A stretch of DNA of 44,545 nt from Azoarcus taiwanensis. GTDB taxonomy: Bacteria; Pseudomonadota; Gammaproteobacteria; Burkholderiales; Rhodocyclaceae. Each line of letters opens with the position of its first letter. The first letter of the stretch is position 1. The notes below the pieces were generated by a model. The model was not told where the DNA came from. It made no database searches and saw only the letters and a program-made list of their open reading frames with translations. Of the stretch, positions 26,071 to 35,405 are shown one piece after another. The stretch lies in NCBI RefSeq assembly GCF_012910885.1, contig NZ_WTVM01000017.1:1-44545 (forward strand), written 5' to 3'. The translations under genes and the position numbers were made by a program.

Positions 26071-26458
26071 GTGGTTTTCCGTCTGCTGGAGGGAATGGGA
26101 GACGCAGCGACGACAGGCCGTCAGACCGGCCGCAAGGGGGGAGCGGGGGGTGCGGCGTTGAGGGAGAAGCCGTCTGTCGCCATTTCGGAGTGTGCTTCGG
26201 GCATCCACTGTCGGCCCCAGCCGTGCAGAGGATGCAGGCAGTGAAGGTGCTCGACGACCGGAGGTGGAGCTGGGTACCGCGAAGGCATGCCCTTCATCCT
26301 GCCCCTATGATCCGCCGGGAGCAAGTCGAATCGGTCAAGTCGCATTTGGGCAAAAACGGTTTTTCGTCAGACTGTTGTATTTTCCTGACCTGGATCATGG
26401 ATGCATGTCGATGGTTCGGTCACGATGAAGCTCCCCACAATGTGCGAGGAGCACGCCC
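26071..26458. other. 388-bp divergent intergenic region
   Basis: No credible gene. It separates the crotonase operon (leftward) from the DUF2189 gene (rightward) and must hold both promoters, but no clear -35/-10 pair is seen. Two six-G runs (26136-26141 and 26145-26150) followed by GG and GGG could form a G-quadruplex. AAAAACGGTTTTT (26352-26364) is a near-palindrome. The final 20 bp hold a GAGGAG ribosome-binding site. Confidence 0.4.
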
Positions 26459-27199
26459 ATGCAATCCGAATTGCGGCCCAGATCCATTTCCGCAGCGTCG
26501 GTGCCGCGCGCGCTGGCCGCAGGTTGGCAAATCTTTCGGGCCTGTACAGGCGTCTCGATGGCCTATGCAGCCATCTTCGCGGTCATCGGCGTGATGCTGC
26601 TTTGGGGGGTGGCGAGGATCGGTCTCGCGCCCCTCGCATGGTCGCTCGCCGGCGGCTTCCTGCTCGTCGGCCCGGTTGTGCTGGCCGGTTTCCTGTCGCT
26701 TTCGGCTGCGGTGCGTGCCGGACGCAAACCCGGTTGGGGTGACGTCATCCACGGCTATCGGCAGGTACCTCGTGGCTTGGTTGGTCTTTCCGCAGTGTGC
26801 GTGCTGCTCTACATCATCTGGCTGACTGATGCCGGCATCCTGTACAGCTTCATGGTGGGAGACACCGGCGCGGGCTGGCGAATGATGCTGCCGGTCAGCG
26901 AAGAACTGCTCCGCTTTCAGCTGGGTGCCTGGTTCATGGGCTCGGTTTTCGCGCTGATCGTGTTCTGCATCAGCGCGTATTCGGTGCCCTTGCTGGTCGA
27001 AAGGCGGGCCGCGCTCGTCGCCGGTGTCGCTGCCAGCGTCAAGGCGGTATTCGGCAGTCCGGTCGCGAGCCTGGTCTGGGCTCTGGTGCTTGGCGCGGCG
27101 GTCATCGTTGCGATCGTGCTGCCGCCGGTACTGACCGTCATTCTGCCGGTGCTGGCCTTTGCCGGCGAAGCCCTCTACCGCGAGGTCTTTCCCGGCTAG
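26459..27199 (+). CDS. DUF2189 integral membrane protein
   Basis: 246 residues from ATG 26459, with GAGGAG about 9 nt upstream. It has roughly six hydrophobic helices, including SMAYAAIFAVIGVMLLWGVA and the paired PLLVERRAALVAGVAASVKA segment near the C-terminus. The pattern VGPVVLAGFLSLSAAVRAGR and PLLVERR fits the DUF2189 family, whose genes often accompany respiratory genes. Function unknown. Its stop lies within a palindrome shared with the convergent lipoprotein gene. Confidence 0.85.
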   Translation: MQSELRPRSISAASVPRALAAGWQIFRACTGVSMAYAAIFAVIGVMLLWGVARIGLAPLAWSLAGGFLLVGPVVLAGFLSLSAAVRAGRKPGWGDVIHGYRQVPRGLVGLSAVCVLLYIIWLTDAGILYSFMVGDTGAGWRMMLPVSEELLRFQLGAWFMGSVFALIVFCISAYSVPLLVERRAALVAGVAASVKAVFGSPVASLVWALVLGAAVIVAIVLPPVLTVILPVLAFAGEALYREVFPG

Positions 27200-27232
27200 C
27201 AGTTGGTCGGGCCGACAGGTTGCTAGCGCCGG
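27192..27232. terminator. shared palindrome holding both convergent stop codons
   Basis: GCTAGCA (27195-27201) pairs with TGCTAGC (27221-27227), with GTCGGGCCGAC nested between. The TAG of the DUF2189 gene and the TAG of the opposing lipoprotein gene each sit in one arm. Probably a bidirectional terminator, although it has no T-tract. Confidence 0.5.
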
Positions 27233-27597
27233 CCGTCGTAATCCTCGATCGTGCCGACGCGGAGGCGGCGACCGCGGTCTCGTGTGTAGCTGAACTGGCC
27301 CAACACCGTGATCTGGCGGCCGAGGTGGGGCGCGATGCGGTCTTCCGGCGTGAGCCCGACCCGGTTCAGGTTGGCGTCTTCCAGCCAGTAATGACGTGGG
27401 TCATCGAAACCGCGCACCGTTCCCCGAGTCCGGATCACGCGGCCGTCGTAGGCCGCCGGCCGTTCGACCAGTTCGGCGAGACTGATCTCCAGAGGCTTGT
27501 CGCCCTGGCCGCAGCCATTGAGTGTCAGCAAAATGACCAGAGTCCCCAGGAGCGAACCAAAGCGCCTGCGCCGGTCTGCCGGGTACCGGGAATCCAT
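27223..27597 (-). CDS. putative lipoprotein with OB-like domain
   Basis: 124 residues from the ATG at 27597, with GGAGAA upstream. The start MDSRYPADRRRRF is followed by LGTLVILLTLNGCG; LNGC is a lipobox. The mature part (LAELVERPAAYDGRVIRTRG, then YWLEDANLNRVGLTPEDRIA, then GRQITVLGQFSYTRDRGRRL) has the strand pattern of small OB-fold envelope proteins. The longer open frame running upstream to 29127 is antisense to the diguanylate cyclase gene and was rejected. Function unknown. Confidence 0.75.
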   Translation of the reverse strand: MDSRYPADRRRRFGSLLGTLVILLTLNGCGQGDKPLEISLAELVERPAAYDGRVIRTRGTVRGFDDPRHYWLEDANLNRVGLTPEDRIAPHLGRQITVLGQFSYTRDRGRRLRVGTIEDYDGRR

Positions 27598-27738
27598 CAC
27601 GTTCTCCGCTGAAGTATTCGTCGATGGTGAAATAGTCCCGTAGGATTGCATAATGATTTGCTTAACATGAGCTCGGAACCTGGCCATATTCCTGGCCGGG
27701 CGTTCTGACCATCGCATTCTGGCTGACTTTCGAACACG

Positions 27739-30657
<2,919 letters not shown>

Positions 30658-30672
30658 TCCGGTTGCATGGCA

Positions 30673-30703
30673 GCGGGCGGCGTTTGACGCTTCGGCCGCC
30701 CGC
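30673..30703. terminator. GC-rich hairpin between convergent genes
   Basis: GCGGGCGGC (30673-30681) and GCCGCCCGC (30695-30703) form a perfect 9-bp stem around a 13-nt loop, between the GGDEF and YceI stop codons. No T-tract follows on either side. Likely a bidirectional terminator or RNA-end stabiliser. Confidence 0.6.
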
Positions 30704-30716
30704 AGGCGAGACCGGC

Positions 30717-31298
30717 TTATTCAGCCTTGATCGCCTCGACCGCGATGTCGATGCGGACTTCGTCACTGACCGCCGGCGCGAACATGCCGGCTTCGAAATC
30801 CGAACGCAGGATGGTGGTCGTCGCGTCGGCGCCGATCGCGTCACGCTGCAGCATCGGGTGCGGCATCGCGGTGAAGCGGGTGATCTCGAGGGTGACCGGG
30901 CGGGTGATGCCCTTGATGGTCAGCTCGCCCTCGATCGCGGTCGGGGTGTCGCCGTCGAAGACCACCTGGGTGGACTTGAAGGTGGCGGTCGGATGCACTG
31001 CCGTGTTGAGGAAATCCTCGCCCTGGATGTGGTCATTGAAATCGGCATAGCCGGTGTTGACCGACGTCATGTCGATGACGATCTCCACTTCGCCGGTGCG
31101 TGCCTCGCGGTCGATGGTGACTGTGCCGCTGGCGCGGTCGAACTTGCTCTGCTGGGTGGACAGACCGAAGTGGCTGTACGAGAAGCGCGGGAAGGTGTGG
31201 CTGTCGTCGATCACGTAGGTTTCCGGCGCGGCGAAGGCGGGCAGCGCGAGGCCGGCGCCGAGGGCGAGGGTGGCAGCGAGTCTGGTAAGACGGTTCAT
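30717..31298 (-). CDS. periplasmic YceI-family protein
   Basis: 193 residues. An N-terminal signal peptide ends in LALPAFA-A. The mature protein begins PETYVIDDSHTFPRFSYSHF, the YceI signature, followed by the lipocalin-like strands DFLNTAVHPTATFKSTQVVF and GELTIKGITRPVTLEITRFT. YceI proteins bind polyisoprenoid chains such as ubiquinone-8 in the periplasm. Last gene of the cluster DODA-b561-YceI-YceI. The second YceI gene is 34 bp upstream. Confidence 0.93.
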   Translation of the reverse strand: MNRLTRLAATLALGAGLALPAFAAPETYVIDDSHTFPRFSYSHFGLSTQQSKFDRASGTVTIDREARTGEVEIVIDMTSVNTGYADFNDHIQGEDFLNTAVHPTATFKSTQVVFDGDTPTAIEGELTIKGITRPVTLEITRFTAMPHPMLQRDAIGADATTTILRSDFEAGMFAPAVSDEVRIDIAVEAIKAE

Positions 31299-31332
31299 GG
31301 TTTCTCTCCTTGCTTGGGTTGGGTGGTGGGGG

Positions 31333-31902
31333 TTAGTTGGATGCCGCGGCGATGCTGAAACGCACCGTCACCTCGTTGGCGAGGATGTTGAAGCGCGACC
31401 AGGAGCCTTCGCCTATCGAAAAGTCGCCGCGGCGGATGGTGAGGTCGCCTTCGAAGCGGCCGACGCCGTCGGTGGCACTGAAGCTCGCCGGGAACACGAC
31501 TTGTTCGACGTGACCCTTGATGCTCAGCGTACCGGTGACTTCGTAGCGACCATCGTCGAGCACGCGCACAGCCTGTGACTCGAAACGGGCGACCGGGAAG
31601 CTTTCGATGTTGAACCAGGTCGGTTTCGCGGCTTCGACGTCGGCCTCGGCCAGTCCGGTGGAAATGCTCTCCAGTGCGACCTCGATGGTCGCGCTGGCGG
31701 CTTCCGGCTGTTGAGGATCGAAAGCCAGCGAGCCATCGAAGCTGCCAAAGCTGCCCTGCAGGTCGACACCCATCTGACTGTAGGTGAAGGCGATGGCGCT
31801 GTCATCGGCGAGGATGCGGTCGTAGTTTTCGGCCAGCGCCAGCGTCGGCGCGAAGACGCTGATGGCAAGGGCCAGGCTCAGGGGTTTCAACAAGGTATTC
31901 AT
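31333..31902 (-). CDS. periplasmic YceI-family protein (second copy, divergent)
   Basis: 189 residues from the ATG at 31902, with GGAGAAAA upstream. The signal peptide ends LALA-E. The mature part shows YceI-like features (DDSAIAFTYSQMGVDLQGSF, PTWFNIESFPVARFESQAVR, TGTLSIKGHVEQVVFPASFS) but only distant similarity to its neighbour. It is therefore an old paralogue rather than a recent duplicate. It sits 31 bp downstream of the cytochrome b561 gene. Isoprenoid-quinone binding is expected from the family, with this copy's ligand unknown. Confidence 0.88.
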   Translation of the reverse strand: MNTLLKPLSLALAISVFAPTLALAENYDRILADDSAIAFTYSQMGVDLQGSFGSFDGSLAFDPQQPEAASATIEVALESISTGLAEADVEAAKPTWFNIESFPVARFESQAVRVLDDGRYEVTGTLSIKGHVEQVVFPASFSATDGVGRFEGDLTIRRGDFSIGEGSWSRFNILANEVTVRFSIAAASN

Positions 31903-31933
31903 GGTTTTCTCCGTGGGGTCTCGAGGCACACGC

Positions 31934-32467
31934 TCAGCGTTTGCCTGGCAGCATGCGGGTGAGGATGTCGTCCCGGTCGATGAAGTGGTGTTTCAGTGCC
32001 GCCGCGGTGTGGCCGACGATGAGCGCTGCGAACAGCCAGTTCAGGTACTTGTGCGTGGCTTGCAGCAGATCGCCGAGCCCTTCGTCGCGGGCGACCAGGT
32101 CGGGCAGCGGCAGCACGCCGAACCACACCGTGGGTACGCCCTTGGCCGAGCTCATCAACCAGCCGCTGAGTGGAACCGCGAGCAACAGCGCGTACAACAG
32201 CGTGTGACCGGCGTGCGCGGCGAAGCGTTCGAGGCTCGACATGTGCGGCGGCAACGGCGGTGGCCGGTAGGTGAAACGCCACACCAGGCGTAGCAGCACG
32301 AGCATGAACACGCTCACACCGGCCCACTTGTGCCACGAGTAGTACTGCAGCTTCTCGGGCGAGAACGGCAGGCCTTCCATGTATAGACCGAGCGCCATCA
32401 GCGGTGGTATCGCGAGTGCGATCACCCAGTGCAGGGCTTTCGCGGTGCGGGTATAGCTCGTGCTCAT
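31934..32467 (-). CDS. cytochrome b561
   Basis: 177 residues, usual for the bacterial cytochrome b561 family, with four membrane helices. Candidate haem ligands are His13 (KALHWVIALAIP), His46 (YYSWHKWAGVSVFM) and the His residues of THKYLNWLFAALIVGHTAAA. It moves electrons between quinones and periplasmic partners and may dispose of superoxide. Its ATG overlaps the stop of the dioxygenase gene by four bases, with GGAG 6 nt upstream. The YceI neighbours suggest a quinone-linked redox module. Confidence 0.93.
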   Translation of the reverse strand: MSTSYTRTAKALHWVIALAIPPLMALGLYMEGLPFSPEKLQYYSWHKWAGVSVFMLVLLRLVWRFTYRPPPLPPHMSSLERFAAHAGHTLLYALLLAVPLSGWLMSSAKGVPTVWFGVLPLPDLVARDEGLGDLLQATHKYLNWLFAALIVGHTAAALKHHFIDRDDILTRMLPGKR

Positions 32468-33255
32468 GCCAGGCTCCCCGGTGCGAAACGGTAGGCATCC
32501 ATGGCGAGCACCCGGTCCTGGATGCCGGCATGAAAACGTTCCGCCAGCGGCGCATCACCGGCGGCACCGAGTGCGACGAAGATCGGCAGCAGATGCTCTT
32601 CGGTCGGGTGGGCGCGTTCCGCGTCCGGTGCCCGACGGCGGTAGTCGAGCAAGGCCTCGAGGTCGCCCTCTTCGAGGCGTGCCGCGAACCAGTCGGCGAA
32701 ACCGCGCACATAGTCCGGCGCACCCGAGACCGCAGTGCGGTAATCCATCAGGTTGTGCGTGATGTTTCCCGAACCGACGACGAGGATGCCGCGTTCGGTG
32801 AGCGGCGCGAGCGCCCTTCCGAGTTCCCAGGCACCGCGTGTTCCCGCGGCCGACTGGATCGACACCGGCACGACGGCGACGTCGGCATCCGGATAGAGCA
32901 TCATCAGCGGCACCCACGCGCCGTGGTCGAGTCCGCGATCCGGATCGGCCGTGGCGTCGAGGCCGGCTGCATCGAGCGCCGCGAGGACTTCGCGGGCGAC
33001 TTCCGGACATCCGCTCGCGGGGTAGCGCAGGCGATACAAGGCCTCGGGAAAACCATAGAAATCGTGGATGGTGTCCGGGCGCACGGAGAAACCGACGCGC
33101 GGGCTCGGGGTGTCCCAATGGGCGCTGGCGATGACTACCGCCCGGGGTGCGGGCAGACGATCTGCGATACCCGTGATCGCCGCACCGGCCGCGCCGGGCT
33201 GGAGCGCAAAGGTCGGCGCACCGTGCGGAAGAAAGAGCGTGGATTGTGGGCGCAT
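32464..33255 (-). CDS. DODA-type (YgiD-like) class III extradiol dioxygenase
   Basis: 263 residues from the ATG at 33255 (MRPQSTLFLPHGAPTFALQP), the usual N-terminus and length for this family; the upstream open frame is ignored. Metal-binding His residues are His11 (PHGAP), His46 (SAHWDTP), His167 (NITHNL) and His221 (TEEHLLPI), with a likely acid/base His111 (DHGAW). The enzyme opens catecholic rings using a metal ion and oxygen. Divergent from a LysR gene. It starts the cluster with cytochrome b561 and two YceI proteins. Its physiological substrate is unknown. Confidence 0.92.
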   Translation of the reverse strand: MRPQSTLFLPHGAPTFALQPGAAGAAITGIADRLPAPRAVVIASAHWDTPSPRVGFSVRPDTIHDFYGFPEALYRLRYPASGCPEVAREVLAALDAAGLDATADPDRGLDHGAWVPLMMLYPDADVAVVPVSIQSAAGTRGAWELGRALAPLTERGILVVGSGNITHNLMDYRTAVSGAPDYVRGFADWFAARLEEGDLEALLDYRRRAPDAERAHPTEEHLLPIFVALGAAGDAPLAERFHAGIQDRVLAMDAYRFAPGSLA

Positions 33256-33312
33256 GTCTGATCGGTCCGTGAAGATGTGATGCGATGGTTCGCAGTCTAT
33301 CGCTGACTTAAT

Positions 33313-33327
33313 TGCGGAAATACCGCA
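33313..33327. promoter_or_regulatory. candidate LysR operator of the redox cluster
   Basis: TGCGG-AAATA-CCGCA is a perfect interrupted dyad in the 106-bp gap between the dioxygenase and LysR genes. It resembles the GTGCG-GGAAA-CGCAC dyad at the other LysR gap. Binding is inferred. Confidence 0.5.
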
Positions 33328-33361
33328 CAATCAAGAATGCTATGTTGCAATAGGAGCAACA

Positions 33362-34273
33362 ATGGACAGACTGGATGCGATGCAACTCTTCGTCCGGGTC
33401 GCCGAGGTGGGCAGCTTCGCCGCCGTGGCGCAACAGCTCGGCGTGGCCCGCTCGGTGGTGACCCGGCGGATCGCTGCCCTCGAGACGCATCTTGGCGTCA
33501 AGCTGATTGCCCGCAGCACCCGGCAGCTGTCGCTGACCTCCGAGGGCGCTGCCTATCTGGAGCGTTGTCGGGTGATCCTCAACCTGGTCGATGTCGCCGA
33601 AGCCGATGTCGCACACGATCAGAGCCGGCCGCGAGGACGCATTCGCGCGAGCGTGCCGCTGAGTTTCGGGCTGCGCAGGCTGACGCCCCTGCTGGTCGAT
33701 TTCAGTCGCGAACATCCCGAAGTCGGATTGGAACTGGACTACACCGACCGCCGGGTGAATTTGATCGAGGAAGGCTTCGATCTGTCGGTCCGAGTGACCT
33801 CGCGTCTGGAACCCGGTGACATCGTGCGTCGTCTTGCCGCCAGCCGCCTTCGCGTGGTCGCCGCGCCGTCCTATCTCGACTCGCACGGGGTGCCGGCGAC
33901 ACCGCGCGAGCTCGCCCAGCACGAATGCCTTGGCTATGCGGCGCGGGGTGAAACCCAGTCATGGCATTTCCGGGTGGACGATCGCCCCGAACAGGTCCAC
34001 GTCCGCTGCCGCATTGCGGCCAACAACGGCGATGCGCTGATGGCCGCGGCCGTTGCCGGCCTGGGTGTCACCATGCAGCCGGATTTCATCGCCGACGACT
34101 ACATTGCTGATGGCCGGGTCCAGCTTCTGCTCGAGGATTTCATCGCGCCCGACATGGGTGTGTATGCGGTGCTGCCGAGCAACCGGCACGTGCCGCATCG
34201 CGTGCGGGTGCTCATGGATTACCTGGCGACACGGCTTGCGCCCGGGGTGGGCGACGAGCCGCATCCGCGGTGA
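33362..34273 (+). CDS. LysR-family transcriptional regulator
   Basis: 303 residues, start fixed by AGGAG 5 nt before the ATG. The DNA-binding domain (about 1-60) reads MQLFVRVAEVGSFAAVAQQL and then SVVTRRIAALETHLGVKLIA. The effector domain holds ASVPLSFGLRRLTPLLVDFS and GDALMAAAVAGLGVTMQPDF, typical of the DsdC/AaeR-like subgroup. Divergent placement and the dyad at 33313-33327 suggest it controls the DODA/b561/YceI cluster. The inducer is unknown. Confidence 0.92.
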   Translation: MDRLDAMQLFVRVAEVGSFAAVAQQLGVARSVVTRRIAALETHLGVKLIARSTRQLSLTSEGAAYLERCRVILNLVDVAEADVAHDQSRPRGRIRASVPLSFGLRRLTPLLVDFSREHPEVGLELDYTDRRVNLIEEGFDLSVRVTSRLEPGDIVRRLAASRLRVVAAPSYLDSHGVPATPRELAQHECLGYAARGETQSWHFRVDDRPEQVHVRCRIAANNGDALMAAAVAGLGVTMQPDFIADDYIADGRVQLLLEDFIAPDMGVYAVLPSNRHVPHRVRVLMDYLATRLAPGVGDEPHPR

Positions 34274-34383
34274 GCCGATGCAAGCCGGTGTGCTTGCGAA
34301 ATGCGTCACATGCAGAAATCCCCCGACTCGTGTAACCATAGGCGCTGCGAAGCGGCTGGCACACTTGAACCGACGAGGGCGCG

Positions 34384-35325
34384 ATGACCGAGATGAACCA
34401 CTCGATGGAAAAGGATCCGGCGGTCTACAAGACGCTGCTGGAATCCACCAAGGCGATTCCGTGGAAGATCGACTGGAAGACGATGAAGTTCGCCTACATC
34501 GGGCCCCAGATCGAGCAGTTGCTCGGCTGGACGCAGGACAGCTGGCAGAGCGTCGAGGACTGGGCGACCCGGATGCATCCCGATGATCATCAGCGGGTGG
34601 TCGATTTCTGTGTGTCCCAGTCGAAGTCGGGTGTCGATCACGAGGCCGACTACCGTGCCCTGACCAGTGACGGCGACTATGTGTGGATTCGTGATGTGGT
34701 GCATGTGATGCGCGACGCCTCAGGCGAGGTCGAAGCCTTGGTCGGCTTCATGTTCGACATAAGCGAACGCAAGAAGACCGAGGAGAAGCTCGCGAAGCTG
34801 CAGAAGGAACTCGAGGAACTGTCCTTCAAGGATGGTCTCACCGGGGTCGCCAACCGTCGCATGTTTGACTCGGTGATGCAGGTCGAGTGGTCCAACGCCC
34901 GACGACATTCCCAGCCACTGTCGATCATCATGTTCGACATCGACTACTTCAAGCAGTACAACGACCTCCACGGCCATTTGCAGGGTGACGAGTGCCTGAA
35001 GAAGGTGGCCCGATTGCTGGCCGGCGGCGCCAGTCGTTCGCGGGATTTCTTCGCCCGTTACGGTGGCGAGGAGTTCGTCATGGTGTTGCCCGAAACCGAC
35101 GCCGAGGCCGCGGCGGTCGTCGCCGAGCGTTGCCGCAAGCTGGTGTTCAAGGAACAGATTCAGCACGGGGCGTCGCCGGTCGGCCAGTTGCTGACCGTCA
35201 GCATGGGGACCGCCACCGTGACCCCGAGTGCGGACGACAGGCTCGAGGATTTCGTCGAATCGGCGGACCGGCAACTCTATCGCGCCAAGCAGGGCGGGCG
35301 TGATCAGGTGGCGCGCGAGGGCTGA
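34384..35325 (+). CDS. PAS-GGDEF diguanylate cyclase
   Basis: 313 residues. A PAS_3-type domain (about 10-130: FAYIGPQIEQLLGWTQDSWQ, then HPDDHQRVVDF, ending VGFMFDISERKKTEEKL) is joined by a short coiled coil to a GGDEF domain. The active site is RYGGEEFVMVLP, and an RSRD inhibitory I-site precedes it by five residues, so it should be an active, product-inhibited cyclic di-GMP synthase. It has no membrane segment and is cytoplasmic. GAGGG precedes the ATG at 34384 closely. A perfect 9-bp stem hairpin follows the stop. Confidence 0.92.
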   Translation: MTEMNHSMEKDPAVYKTLLESTKAIPWKIDWKTMKFAYIGPQIEQLLGWTQDSWQSVEDWATRMHPDDHQRVVDFCVSQSKSGVDHEADYRALTSDGDYVWIRDVVHVMRDASGEVEALVGFMFDISERKKTEEKLAKLQKELEELSFKDGLTGVANRRMFDSVMQVEWSNARRHSQPLSIIMFDIDYFKQYNDLHGHLQGDECLKKVARLLAGGASRSRDFFARYGGEEFVMVLPETDAEAAAVVAERCRKLVFKEQIQHGASPVGQLLTVSMGTATVTPSADDRLEDFVESADRQLYRAKQGGRDQVAREG

Positions 35326-35331
35326 GACAGC

Positions 35332-35357
35332 CCGGCCGGACGCTGCCATCCGGCCGG
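35332..35357. terminator. hairpin after the PAS-GGDEF gene
   Basis: CCGGCCGGA (35332-35340) and TCCGGCCGG (35349-35357) form a perfect 9-bp stem with an 8-nt loop just after the stop codon. No T-tract follows. Confidence 0.6.
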
Positions 35358-35392
35358 TGATCGCGATGCGAGTCGGTGGCGTGGAGACTGGA

Positions 35393-35398
35393 TATAAT
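35393..35398 (+). promoter_or_regulatory. TATAAT box just before the helicase start
   Basis: A consensus -10 TATAAT ends 7 bp before the ATG at 35406. No convincing -35 is present. If active, the transcript would start at or next to the start codon. Confidence 0.4.
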
Positions 35399-35405
35399 TA
35401 CAGTC

